Positions 13,623 to 21,121 of a DNA stretch of 24,496 bases are shown here, piece by piece. The DNA is from Nitrososphaerota archaeon (lineage in GTDB: Archaea > Thermoproteota > Nitrososphaeria > Nitrososphaerales > UBA183). Below the pieces are notes generated by a model. That model made no database searches. It saw nothing but the letters and a program-made list of their open reading frames with translations, and was not told the DNA's origin. The position numbers and the translations under genes were made by a program. How positions within the stretch are numbered: the stretch's first letter is position 1; each line of letters opens with the position of its first letter. The DNA lies in contig JAFLZE010000015.1 in assembly GCA_029785685.1 (NCBI GenBank), forward strand, positions 1 to 24,496. Direction: 5' to 3'.

Positions 13623-14855
13623 GTGACCAAAATCATTGGGGCCTGGGTGCGGACAAAGTCGGGCGTCAAGCTTGGCAAGCTGAAAGACTTCGTTTTCGTT
13701 GACGACCCCAAGTACGCCGAGGTGACGACCCTGATAATCGGCAGGCCATTCGGGGACCCTTCGCTGAAGGTCCCTTGGAGCAGCGTCGTGGGCTTTGAAG
13801 CCGATGAGATCGTAGTGCGGGATGCCCCCGATGGGGGGTACGCCGAGGTAGGGCCAGAAGAGGATCTGCTCCTCCTGAAGGACAAGCTTCTCGATAAGAA
13901 GATACTGGACACCGAGGGCCTCGCTGTGGAAGTCGTGTACGACCTCCAACTCTTGCTGGTCGAGAACAAGCTGTTCATGGTGGCAGCAGACGTGAGCGGT
14001 CGCGCTCGCATGAGACGACTCGGCCTGGGCAGGTTGGGCGGGGGCGCCCGTAAGAGAGGCGAGGTGGAAGACTTCATACCCTGGAAGTATGTACAGCCGC
14101 TCGAAGCTCTGACTCCCACCAAGGGCTTCGTCAAACTCACCGTGGCTAGGGACAGGCTCAGAGAGATACATCCAGAGGACGTCGCAGACATTCTGGAAGA
14201 GTTGGACAGAGACCAGAGGATCCATGTATTCGACGCCCTTGACAGCAAGGCAGCTGCTGGCGCCCTGGAGGCGGCAGAACCCCGAGTCCAGAGAGAAATC
14301 CTGGCCGACACAAACATGGAAAGAATTGCCCAGATTTTCGCCCATCTATCTGCGGTCGAAATCGCCGAGATAATCTCGGTCCTGCCGAGGAGCGACGCCG
14401 TTGAGTTCATGAAGACCCTGAGCCCCGACCGGGTGGTGCGGGTCAGGGAACTCATCACCCAGCACGAGGTCTCCGCCTCGGTGCTCGCCACCCGACACTT
14501 CCTTGGGTTCCCAGGCGACCTGACCGTGGAGGACGCATTCGTGAGGTTCAGGAAGGAGGCGCCCAGCTCCCTGGTCAACATGTACATCTACATCGTCGAC
14601 GACGAGAAACACCTGAAGGGGGTCATCGACATCAACGAGCTGGTCCAGGCGCCGCCCAACAGCAAGCTTGAGGACTTCATGGTCAGGGAGGTCGTCATGG
14701 TCGCTCCATCTACGAGTCGGGGGGGGCTGGAAGCGCTCTTCAAGCGCTACAGGTTCAGAGCAATTCCGGTCGTTGACGACGAAGGGAAGTTGATGGGCGT
14801 TGTTAGGGAAAAGGACGCCTTCTCGACAGGGGACGAGATACGCCTGGCGAGGTAG
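13623..14855 (+). CDS. PRC-barrel / MgtE-N / CBS-pair protein
   Basis: A cytoplasmic protein of 410 aa with no membrane segments. Two PRC-barrel-like beta domains occupy about residues 1-80 and 85-165; the first shows KLGKLKDFVFVDDPKYAEVT. An MgtE intracellular N domain follows at about 170-280, with the repeated helices HPEDVADILEELDRDQR and LPRSDAVEFMKTLSP. A CBS pair lies at about 290-405, with GVIDINELV and RFRAIPVVDDEGKLMGVV. In MgtE channels the N domain and CBS pair are the Mg2+ sensor that gates the pore; here the pore is missing, so this could be a soluble sensor acting on the neighbouring NRAMP-like transporter. Start GTG 13623 follows a Shine-Dalgarno GAGGAG seven bases upstream. 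Confidence 0.88.
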   Translation: MTKIIGAWVRTKSGVKLGKLKDFVFVDDPKYAEVTTLIIGRPFGDPSLKVPWSSVVGFEADEIVVRDAPDGGYAEVGPEEDLLLLKDKLLDKKILDTEGLAVEVVYDLQLLLVENKLFMVAADVSGRARMRRLGLGRLGGGARKRGEVEDFIPWKYVQPLEALTPTKGFVKLTVARDRLREIHPEDVADILEELDRDQRIHVFDALDSKAAAGALEAAEPRVQREILADTNMERIAQIFAHLSAVEIAEIISVLPRSDAVEFMKTLSPDRVVRVRELITQHEVSASVLATRHFLGFPGDLTVEDAFVRFRKEAPSSLVNMYIYIVDDEKHLKGVIDINELVQAPPNSKLEDFMVREVVMVAPSTSRGGLEALFKRYRFRAIPVVDDEGKLMGVVREKDAFSTGDEIRLAR

Positions 14856-14888
14856 GATGTTGTGCCGTCACATCATAAGCCCCGAGAA

Positions 14889-15371
14889 ATGCCGAGGCCT
14901 TCACTCGTGCCTGCCCCCGTCGGGCCAGAGGTGTGCTCGGCCTACTCGAGATTGTGGACCAGAACGGCTGAAAAGCCAGCGTTCGTAAGCTTGCTAACGG
15001 GCTTAGAGCTGACCTCGCCGTCTTGCCTTCTATCCTCGGAGCCGCGAAAATACTCGGCCTTATCGCGAGATTGGAAGGGAAGATTCTGCTGACGGTTCTG
15101 GGACCAGGATGCTCAGGGCCTCAGACCGCAGGTTCAGGTTGCTAAGAGATGCTCTCGCCGACTTGGAGCCTTTCAAGACCGTGCTGGAGCTCGCGTCGAG
15201 GCACGGAAAAGCGGCCTCGAGACAGGTGGCCAAGGCGCTCCGCGATGAGGTGTCGAATGGGACTTCCGTCCCGAGGTGATCCAGGCGATTGTCGATGGCT
15301 TGATGCTCTACTGGTCGATTCTTGCCGGTCTGTTCACGGACGAGCGACAAATCTTCATCAAATCTGTCTAG
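14889..15371 (+). pseudogene. Decayed AAA-associated C-terminal domain gene
   Basis: Pieces in successive frames line up as one helical domain resembling the AAA-associated C-terminal domain that follows some ABC ATPases and also occurs alone in archaea. They are: an N-terminal piece from ATG 14889; VLGLLEIVDQNG (from 14933); after an in-frame TGA at 14968-14970, ASVRKLANGLRADLAVLPS and LGLIARLEGKILLTVLG; then, in another frame from 15109, RASDRRFRLLRDALADLEPF; and in a third frame from 15261, DFRPEVIQAIVDGLMLYWS, ending at TAG 15369-15371. At least three frame changes and one nonsense codon make it a pseudogene, unless the local sequence is poor. The family call is from memory of the pattern. 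The following 15372-15645 shows nothing recognisable. Confidence 0.5.
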
Positions 15372-15645
15372 ACGCATGCCGAGTGTTGCCCGGGAGGTGG
15401 GGTTTCCACTCGGCACTTTTCAACTTAAGTTCACGTATGAAAGGGTCAAACTTTCTCCGCGTTGGACCCATGGCCGATCATCTGCTGGTCGTCAAACGTC
15501 CGCCCCCCCTCCCGCGAAATGGATCGTCTGGCTCTGGGCTTGTGATGTTCAATGTCGTATGAGGTTGAGAAGAATTGGTGGGGCAGAGGCCCGGAATTGG
15601 ATTTGAAATAGCTGGGGCAACAGCGACTGAACCCGTGAATTAGGA

Positions 15646-15662
15646 TGGGGTCGGCCGGATTT
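15646..15662 (-). repeat. Putative att site within tRNA-Pro 3' end
   Basis: The intact partner of the 17-bp direct repeat at 11156-11172. It consists of the last 17 bases of the tRNA-Pro gene, so integration here would leave the tRNA functional. Confidence 0.65.
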
Positions 15663-15755
15663 GAACCAGCGATCTCAAGCGGTCTCGAGACAGGCTCCCG
15701 AAGCGACCTGCTCTTCCCGAGGCTTGAAGCCTAGACCAGACTAGCCGACGACCCC
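15646..15755 (-). tRNA. tRNA-Pro(CGG) with canonical 34-nt intron
   Basis: The acceptor GGGGTCG/CGACCCC pairs fully and the discriminator is A. The D-arm is GGCT...GGCT, the anticodon stem CAAGC/GCTTG, and the anticodon CGG is at 15717-15719. The T-arm GCTGG TTCAAAT CCGGC is fully standard. The intron (15682-15715) lies at position 37/38 and forms a textbook bulge-helix-bulge: CTCG pairs with CGAG (4 bp), flanked by 3-nt bulges GGA and ACC, with splicing after the second base of each bulge. The 110 nt become 76. A TATA box CTTATAT (about 15779-15787) is 28 nt upstream. Its 3' end is repeated at 11156. Confidence 0.95.
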
Positions 15756-15950
15756 TAGCAGGCGCCCGCCCAGGCTCTGCTTATATCCTGTCGGGAGACT
15801 CCGGCCGGTCAATAACTACTCTCGCGCTCGTCACGCCGGGTCGGAGGCGGACTGCGTGGCGTGCTGCGGCTGCTGCGATGGTTGCTGCGAAGAGAAGTGG
15901 GGGACGGCGCAGGGGAGCCTTTATAGGTTGAAAGAGGGGCCTGAGCACTG

Positions 15951-16250
15951 ATGTCCGAAGAGAGGAAGACGGTCATCGTCGGCCAGAGCAAGCCCCTCCT
16001 GAACTATGTGACGGCCTGCATCACGATGTTCAACGGCGGCGCAAAGCAGGTTGTGCTCAGAGCCCGTGGAGAGGCCATCAACATGTCAGTGGAGGTGGCC
16101 CAGGTCTTGAGGAAGCGCTTCATGAGCAATGTCGAAATCTCGAACATCACCATCGACGGTGAGAGCGTCACCTCGAGAGATGGAAGGCAGCTCAACCTTC
16201 CGGTCCTTGAGATAGAGCTCTCGATTCCCGTGGCGACAGTTTCGCGCTGA
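15951..16250 (+). CDS. albA: Alba chromatin protein
   Basis: A 99-aa DNA/RNA-binding protein of the Alba superfamily that coats archaeal chromosomes as dimers. The family core is visible: VIVGQSKPLLNYVTACITMF (the lysine of the DNA-contact loop at about 14), GAKQVVLRARGEAINMSVEV (strand and helix), then VEISNITIDGESVTSRDG (hairpin arm) and LPVLEIELSI at the end. The loop has one Lys where many homologues have two. The start ATG 15951 is 28 nt after a TATA box TTTATAGG (15920-15927), so the mRNA is probably leaderless. The 195 bp before it, back to tRNA-Pro, hold only the two promoters and a CTGCTGCG-rich stretch. Confidence 0.95.
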   Translation: MSEERKTVIVGQSKPLLNYVTACITMFNGGAKQVVLRARGEAINMSVEVAQVLRKRFMSNVEISNITIDGESVTSRDGRQLNLPVLEIELSIPVATVSR

Positions 16251-16321
16251 GAATCGCGCCTTCGCAGCCAGGTTTGGGTAAAGGATTTTAGCCTAACCCT
16301 GCGGGCAGAGCTTAGGTTTCT

Positions 16322-17674
16322 ATGAATTCGAGGAAATTCGCGAAGGTCCAGGGCAAGCTCCCGGGGCCAAAGGCCAGCGCTGCGGTGAAGAGTACCGCCA
16401 AGTATGTTTCGCCGTCTATCTCCCGCTTCTATCCCCTCGTGGTAGAATCTGCCCATGGGTCGCTCGTGAAGGACGTCGATGGGAACCAGTTCATCGACTT
16501 CGCTGCTGGGATCGCCGTGCTAAGCACCGGGTCCACCCACCCAAAGGTCGTCGAGGCCGTCAAGCGTCAGGCCGAGAAGTTCATCCACTTCTCATACACC
16601 GACTTCTACTACGACAACCTGATCCAGCTCTCTGAGAGGCTGCTGCCCCTCATCCCGGGCGACGGCAAGAAGATGGTGTACTACGGCAACAGCGGGGCCG
16701 AGGCTATCGAGGCAGCGATGAAGTTGACGAGGAACCACACCAAGCGCCCGCTGTTTCTGGCACATTCGGGGGCGTTCCATGGGAGAACCATGGGGGCCCT
16801 AAGTCTGACGGCGAGCAAGCCCATGCAGAGGAAGGGGGCGCTCCCTCTGATCCCCGACGTGGTCCACTTCCCGTATCCTTACTGCTATCGTTGCCCCTGG
16901 AAGCAGACGTTCCCTGAGTGCGATTACTACTGTGTGGACTACTTCAAGGACCAGTACCTCGACAAGTTCGTCCCCGTCGGCGACGTCGCTTCCTACTTCT
17001 TCGAGCCGATACAGGGCGAGGGCGGCTATGTCCCCGCTCCTCCGGAGTACTTCAAGAAGATGGAGTTCCTCCGAAAGGAGGGCGTCCTCTTCGTCTGCGA
17101 CGAGATCCAGACCGGCGTTGGGAGGACTGGCAAGTTCCTCGGGATAGAGGATTATGGGATAGTCCCCGACGTCGTCACCATCGCTAAGGGCATCGCCTCC
17201 GGTTTGCCGCTTAGCGCGACCATCGCCAAGGCCGAAATCATGGAGAGCTGGAAGCCGGGACAGCACGCCTCGACCTTCGGAGCCAACCCCGTAGCCGTGG
17301 AGGCTGCGCTGGCTACCCTCGATGTCATAGAGTCCGAAAAGCTGCTGGAGAACGCCCGTAGGCTCGGAGACAAGGCGAAGAAGAGATTCCTCGAGATGAA
17401 GGCGAAGTATGAGATAGTGGGCGATGTGAGGGGCAAGGGACTCTTCGTGGGGGTCGAGATCGTCAAAGACAAGAAGACCAAGGCGAGGGGCGACGAAGAG
17501 GCAGCCAGAGTCGTCGACTATTGCTTCCATCATGGCGTCCTGGTCATATTCGCGGGGCACAACACGCTCCGCTTCATACCCCCGCTGAACGTCACCGAAG
17601 ACGTCATGGACGAGGGCATAGACATCATGGAAGAAGGAATCGCAGTCGTTAATTCAGCCACCACCAAAGTCTAG
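16322..17674 (+). CDS. Class III PLP aminotransferase / racemase-like
   Basis: A 450-aa fold-type I pyridoxal-phosphate enzyme of the 4-aminobutyrate/ornithine aminotransferase group. Motifs in order: YYGNSGAEAIEAAMKLTRN (cofactor phosphate binding, about 121-139), GAFHGRTMGALSLT, EPIQGEGGYVPAPPEYF, VCDEIQTGVGRTGKF (Asp contacting the pyridine N), the Schiff-base Lys289 in TIAKGIASGLPL, and HASTFGANPVAVEAALA. A Cys-rich insertion CYRCPWKQTFPEC is typical of archaeal members, some of which are amino-acid racemases, so the exact reaction is open. An AT-rich GATTTTA about 35 nt upstream may be the promoter. The RPA gene follows two bases after the stop. Confidence 0.9.
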   Translation: MNSRKFAKVQGKLPGPKASAAVKSTAKYVSPSISRFYPLVVESAHGSLVKDVDGNQFIDFAAGIAVLSTGSTHPKVVEAVKRQAEKFIHFSYTDFYYDNLIQLSERLLPLIPGDGKKMVYYGNSGAEAIEAAMKLTRNHTKRPLFLAHSGAFHGRTMGALSLTASKPMQRKGALPLIPDVVHFPYPYCYRCPWKQTFPECDYYCVDYFKDQYLDKFVPVGDVASYFFEPIQGEGGYVPAPPEYFKKMEFLRKEGVLFVCDEIQTGVGRTGKFLGIEDYGIVPDVVTIAKGIASGLPLSATIAKAEIMESWKPGQHASTFGANPVAVEAALATLDVIESEKLLENARRLGDKAKKRFLEMKAKYEIVGDVRGKGLFVGVEIVKDKKTKARGDEEAARVVDYCFHHGVLVIFAGHNTLRFIPPLNVTEDVMDEGIDIMEEGIAVVNSATTKV

Positions 17675-17676
17675 AT

Positions 17677-19077
17677 ATGTACGACTTCGAGACACTCGTC
17701 GGAGAGCTGCTCCAGCAGAAGCCGGAGCTGAACAGGGATGAGCTCATGCGCCGGGTGGAGGACAAGAAGCGGACCGTGGGGGCGGGCTATCTCACCGACC
17801 AGGGGGCCCTCTTCCTTGTGGCTGGGGAGCTGGGTGCGTCGCTCCGGAAGGAGAGCGCGTCTTCGGACCTCGCTATCAAAGACCTGTACATAGGGGCCAA
17901 CGACGTCACCGTCGTCGCCAGGGTATTGGCGGTCTATCCCGAATCCATCTTCAACAAGAAGGACGGCGGCCAGGGGAGGTACCGGCGGTTCGTCCTGTTC
18001 GACGGGAAGAGCTCTGTGAAGATGACCGCGTGGGAGGAGGCGCTCGGGGAAATCGGAAAGCTCGGTCTCGAGCTCGACTCCCCGGTGAGGGTTCGGGGAG
18101 CATACGTCAAACAGGGCCTGGATGGGAAACCGAACCTCAACCTGGGGAAGAGGGGCACGATGGAGCGCCTGGACGACGAGAAGGTCCTTGCGAGGCTTCA
18201 GTCGATATCGGCCGTGGCCCAGAAGCTCCCGAGCCTAACGAAGGAAGAGCCGTTCGAAGCCATAGAGGGGGTGGTCAGCTCTGAGCCTCGCTATAGCGAG
18301 TTCGTACGATCAGACGGCTCGGCGGGGTCTTTGTTCCAGTTCGGCGTGGCCGACGACGGCGGAAAAGAGGTCCGGGTTGTCGTCTGGAGCCCTGCTTCCC
18401 GCCCGGACCTCAGGCGAGGCGAGAAGGTGCGGGTCACGAATGTGAGGGCGAGGCGGTCTAACAACGGAGGATTCGAGATCCATGGCGACGCCGGCAGCGC
18501 CATATTAGTGGGCGAGCCCGCCGCGAAAAGCGCTCTTAGGGTGGCCTCGACGAGCTCGACCCAGTCTGCCAAGCTTGTCCTTGGCGTGGGGAAGGACAAG
18601 AAGGTAAGGTTCCTCGAGGTTGGGGTGGGCCTCGAGGCGCCTGCGCGGGGCGAATTGGTCGAGGTGCTCCCTGACGAGGTGGCAGAGGGGGTTATGCGCT
18701 GCAGGGGCGCGGGCTCCCTTCGGATTCTGGTAGACGACGCGTTCCCGGGGCTGGATGCGCTCATGACGAAGCTCCAAGAGGTGAAGGAGGAGGACTCGCA
18801 GATAATGGTCGAGGTCATCGCCCTGTCCCATGGGACCGTGGACGACGTCCAGCTGAAGGATGGGACGACGGCGAAGAAAGGAGAGTTGGTCATAGGAGAC
18901 GACACGGGGGACATCAAACTCGTCGCCTGGAGAGACCTATCTGGGAGGCTTTCGGGCATCCAGCCCGGAGAGAGGCTCAGGTTGGTGGGGGTGTCGATAA
19001 AGTCCACGAAGACGGGAGGCCGGGTTCTGCAGCTATCAGCCTTCAGTGTGGTAGAGAGGATCCGAGAGCGGAGCTAG
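17677..19077 (+). CDS. rpa: Replication protein A (multi-OB-fold ssDNA-binding)
   Basis: A 466-aa single-stranded-DNA-binding protein of the RPA1 type, acting at replication forks and in repair. An N-terminal helical part (LVGELLQQKPELNRDELMRR) is followed by OB folds at about 70-165 (KDLYIGANDVTVVARVLAVY, RFVLFDGKSSVKMTAW), about 192-285 (EPFEAIEGVVSSEPRYSEF, VRVVVWSP) and about 372-462 (SQIMVEVIALSHGTVDDVQL, DIKLVAWRD). The stretch between 285 and 370 looks like a diverged or partial fourth fold. No zinc finger is seen, unlike many euryarchaeal RPAs. It starts two bases after the aminotransferase stop, so the two are co-transcribed, though a shared function is not obvious. Confidence 0.9.
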   Translation: MYDFETLVGELLQQKPELNRDELMRRVEDKKRTVGAGYLTDQGALFLVAGELGASLRKESASSDLAIKDLYIGANDVTVVARVLAVYPESIFNKKDGGQGRYRRFVLFDGKSSVKMTAWEEALGEIGKLGLELDSPVRVRGAYVKQGLDGKPNLNLGKRGTMERLDDEKVLARLQSISAVAQKLPSLTKEEPFEAIEGVVSSEPRYSEFVRSDGSAGSLFQFGVADDGGKEVRVVVWSPASRPDLRRGEKVRVTNVRARRSNNGGFEIHGDAGSAILVGEPAAKSALRVASTSSTQSAKLVLGVGKDKKVRFLEVGVGLEAPARGELVEVLPDEVAEGVMRCRGAGSLRILVDDAFPGLDALMTKLQEVKEEDSQIMVEVIALSHGTVDDVQLKDGTTAKKGELVIGDDTGDIKLVAWRDLSGRLSGIQPGERLRLVGVSIKSTKTGGRVLQLSAFSVVERIRERS

Positions 19078-19202
19078 GCCTTCGAGCGTCTCAGGGCCTC
19101 GTACTCATAGACGAACACCAGCACGAGGGCTATGACAAAGAGGGCGATCATCGCCGTGCTGATGAAGTTGTAGTAGCTGGTGATGCTGAGGAACGGGAAC
19201 AA
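19074..19202 (-). CDS. Small membrane protein, 42 aa
   Basis: A 42-codon ORF from TTG 19200-19202 to TAG 19074-19076, convergent with RPA and overlapping its stop by four bases. Residues about 13-32 (FISTAMIALFVIALVLVFVY) form one transmembrane helix, followed by a charged tail YEYEALRRSKA. A TATA-like CTTAATATC on the minus strand (centre about 19232) is 30 nt before the TTG, fitting a leaderless transcript. The hydrophobic pattern plus promoter makes it credible; the function is unknown. Confidence 0.55.
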   Translation of the reverse strand: MFPFLSITSYYNFISTAMIALFVIALVLVFVYEYEALRRSKA

Positions 19203-19313
19203 CTTACAGATGGCGACTCCGGCGTCCGATATTAAGCGTTGCTGGGAAGCAAGAAGGACGGCCGTGGTTTCATGATGAGGCTTTTATCCCCAAGCCATGA
19301 CGGCGTGCCCAGT

Positions 19314-19428
19314 GCCGAGGTGGCCTAGCCTAGTTATGGCACCAGGCTACACCCGACGGGGTGAAACTCATAATCCTGGGCTGGGAAGAGTGATCTGGGG
19401 GTCGAGGGTGCGAATCCCTCCCTCGGCA
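19314..19428 (+). tRNA. tRNA-Met(CAT), probably elongator, two introns
   Basis: The acceptor GCCGAGG/CCTCGGC pairs fully and the discriminator is A. The anticodon loop CTCATAA has CAT at 19369-19371. Two insertions are needed to fold it: about 20 nt (about 19347-19366) inside the 5' side of the anticodon arm near position 31/32, and about 19 nt (about 19380-19398) in the variable region. Removing them leaves 76 nt. Exact borders are uncertain because the stem can be CCAGG/CCTGG or one pair longer. The GGG/CCC anticodon stem of initiator tRNA is absent, so elongator Met (or Ile2) is likelier. The T-loop is TGCGAAT, with G at the nearly universal U55. A TATA-like CTTTTATC is 28 nt upstream. Confidence 0.85.
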
Positions 19429-19450
19429 CTATCTCTGGGAAAACACTGAG

Positions 19451-19537
19451 AGCCACGGGTGGGATTCGGACCCACGACATCCACCTGTTTGGGTTCGCCT
19501 TACCAAGGTGGCGCTCTAGCCACTGAGCCACCGTGGC
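19451..19537 (-). tRNA. tRNA-Thr(GGT) with one intron
   Basis: The acceptor GCCACGG/CCGTGGC pairs fully with discriminator T, as expected for archaeal tRNA-Thr. The D-arm is GCTC/GAGC, the anticodon stem CCACC/GGTGG, and the loop TTGGTAA has anticodon GGT (19502-19504). A 14-nt intron (about 19486-19499) follows the anticodon at the canonical region; 87 nt become 73. The T-arm is GTGGG TCCGAAT CCCAC, so position 55 is C instead of U. The T-stem pairs perfectly, so the gene is not obviously decayed. A TATA-like CTTAAGAATC lies about 30 nt upstream on this strand. Confidence 0.88.
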
Positions 19538-19831
19538 ACTCGGGCCGGCACCGACTGAACTTGATTCTTAACCTTTCGAAGACAGAAGCGCGAAAGGCTG
19601 GCCGCTCCTCGTCTCTGTGCTGTCGCAGCCGACGCGCTGTGACCCAGGCCCCTTCCCGTCGACGAAGGACCCTGCGGCCTTCTCGGCCCCGGAAGCGTGT
19701 GGGGGCAGGACGGGCGTCGTCGGAGTGAGTCGCGGTTACCCTTGGCCGCTGGCGCGGCCTGAGGGCGACCGTCGTGCTTCCTTTCAGAGGCCCACGAAGT
19801 CGATAGGGGGCGGCCTCTGGTCTCGTGTCGT
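19538..19831. other. Intergenic, 294 bp, no gene recognised
   Basis: Apart from the tRNA-Thr promoter at its left end, I see no credible ORF, tRNA or repeat here. The composition is very GC-rich. The start of the downstream methyltransferase could lie somewhat further left than 19832. Confidence 0.4.
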
Positions 19832-20599
19832 TTGAGGCCCCGAGGGGACGCCTATGGCCACGAGGTGTGGGACTTCCATATGAAGGGAGAAGGCTACGAA
19901 GTCATAGAGCGCGAAGACGGGCTCGTCGACCCGTCGGAGGTGGCGCCCGAGGTCTACTTCGCCCAGTTCGAGGAGTGGCCCGAAGCGGAGAGGAAAGGAA
20001 TCGCCTATGTGAGGGGGAGGGTACTCGACGTCGGGCGCGGGGCAGGTAGGGTCTGCCTATACCTTCAGAGCCGCAAGAACCTGGAGGTAGTCGGCGTCGA
20101 CAACTCGCCGCTCGCCCTCAAGGTGGCGAAGGCCAGGGGCGTCAGGAAGACCAGGCTGCTCGCCTTCAAGGACGTCGACTTCGCGCCTCGGTCCTTCGAC
20201 ACGGTGGTGATGTACGGCAACAACTTCGGCCTGTTCGCGAACAGGCGGCAGGCGAAGCGCCTCCTCAGGAAGCTCCATGCCATGACCACGGCCGCCGGGA
20301 GGATAGTGTGCTCCAGCGTCCCCCCACAGGACGGACGGCCCGGACCACCTGCGCTACCAGAGATGGAATAGGGCCCGCGGGAGGATGCCTGGACAGGTGA
20401 GGATTAGAGCGAGATATCGGGCCTTTGTCGGAGAGTGGTTCGGCTACCTCTGGTCTCGCCGGAGGAGATGAAGGGAATCGTCGTTGGGATGGGGTGGCGC
20501 GTCGGCCGCGTCATACTCTCGAAGGAGGGTCCGCTATACGTAGGGGTCCTGCAGAAGGAAGCCGGGCGGCCTACCTCTCGGCGACCTGGGCCGGCTTGA
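19832..20599 (+). pseudogene. SAM-dependent methyltransferase with two frameshifts
   Basis: One methyltransferase is spread over two frames. From TTG 19832 the protein runs through motif I VLDVGRGAGRVCLYLQ (Arg replaces the usual Cys), GVDNSPLALKVAKARG, FDTVVMYGNNFGLFANR and AAGRIVCSSV. At the C6 run 20320-20325 the sense moves to another frame (DHLRYQRWNRARGRMPGQVR, IRARYR), and near 20450 it returns to the first frame (LVSPEEMKGIVVGMGWRVGR, GPLYVGVLQKEAG), ending at TGA 20597-20599. The unshifted reading stops at 20371 with 179 aa. The shifts cancel out, so either two sequencing errors or a decaying gene is possible. The 3' end overlaps the convergent winged-helix gene by 29 bp. Confidence 0.75.
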
Positions 20600-20969
20600 G
20601 GTACACCCGGCGGTACACCCAGGAGTTCCCGAAGCGCTCCCTCTTGATGTGTTGCCTGTCTGCCAGGCGGGCCAGGTACGTCGAGATGGTGCTCAGCTTC
20701 ACCGGCTGATCATACCTCTCCTCGAACTCCCGAGCCACGTCCGACGACGAGAAGTCGCCAGCCGCGAACGTCGTTTCCAGTAGCGTCTGTACCTTGCCGA
20801 AGAAGGTCCCCTCGTCCGGCGCCCGGTGGGCGGGCTCCATGGGGACGTCCATGACTTCGAGCATTTCCATGGCCTTCATCAGCTTGTCCCTGGAGACCGA
20901 ACCCTCCAGCGCGAGCGTGTACTTCGTCCCTTCGTCGTCCTCCAGCTCAATCTTGATCCGTTTCCGCAA
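20571..20969 (-). CDS. Winged-helix DNA-binding protein
   Basis: A 132-aa protein. The N-terminal beta-rich part (IKIELEDDEGTKYTLALEGS) is followed by a helix and then a winged-helix domain at about 70-125: FSSSDVAREFEERY, the recognition-type helix KLSTISTYLARLADRQHI, and the wing RERFGNSWVYRRVYL. This layout suggests a dimeric transcription factor; I do not recognise a named family. The start codon is TTG 20967-20969, with a TATA-like GCTAAATC about 33 nt upstream. It is the nearest gene on the left of the candidate replication origin, and its promoter lies at the edge of the origin repeats, so its transcription could be linked to origin binding. Confidence 0.75.
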   Translation of the reverse strand: MRKRIKIELEDDEGTKYTLALEGSVSRDKLMKAMEMLEVMDVPMEPAHRAPDEGTFFGKVQTLLETTFAAGDFSSSDVAREFEERYDQPVKLSTISTYLARLADRQHIKRERFGNSWVYRRVYLKPAQVAER

Positions 20970-21121
20970 TGCTTTGCCCTGCCGGTGCCTCAGGCCCCGA
21001 TTTAGCGGTGGCAGGTGTGAACTTGTGAACCTGCCTGTCAGTTAGTTGGACGGCGTATTGATAGCAGGGAGAAAGTTCACTGGGGTTCACTGGGGCCTTC
21101 GCCAGGATGGGCTTGGAGCGG

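Noticed and set aside
13494..14587. Two long minus-strand frames (283 and 349 codons)
   Set aside because: They lie antisense to the PRC/MgtE-N/CBS gene, have Ser/Arg/Leu-rich shadow composition and no recognisable domain; long antisense frames are expected at this GC content.
15149..15562. 137-codon plus-strand frame and 118-codon minus frame (15060-15416)
   Set aside because: Both cross the decayed AAA-associated-domain gene in other frames and have Arg/Ser-rich shadow composition.
11156..15662. Integrase or transposase inside the tRNA-bracketed island
   Set aside because: No frame shows the R-H-R-Y pattern of tyrosine recombinases or a transposase motif, so the island call rests only on the repeats and gene content.
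18291..19007. 238-codon minus-strand frame
   Set aside because: Exact antisense of the RPA gene, Ser/Pro/Thr-rich, no domain.
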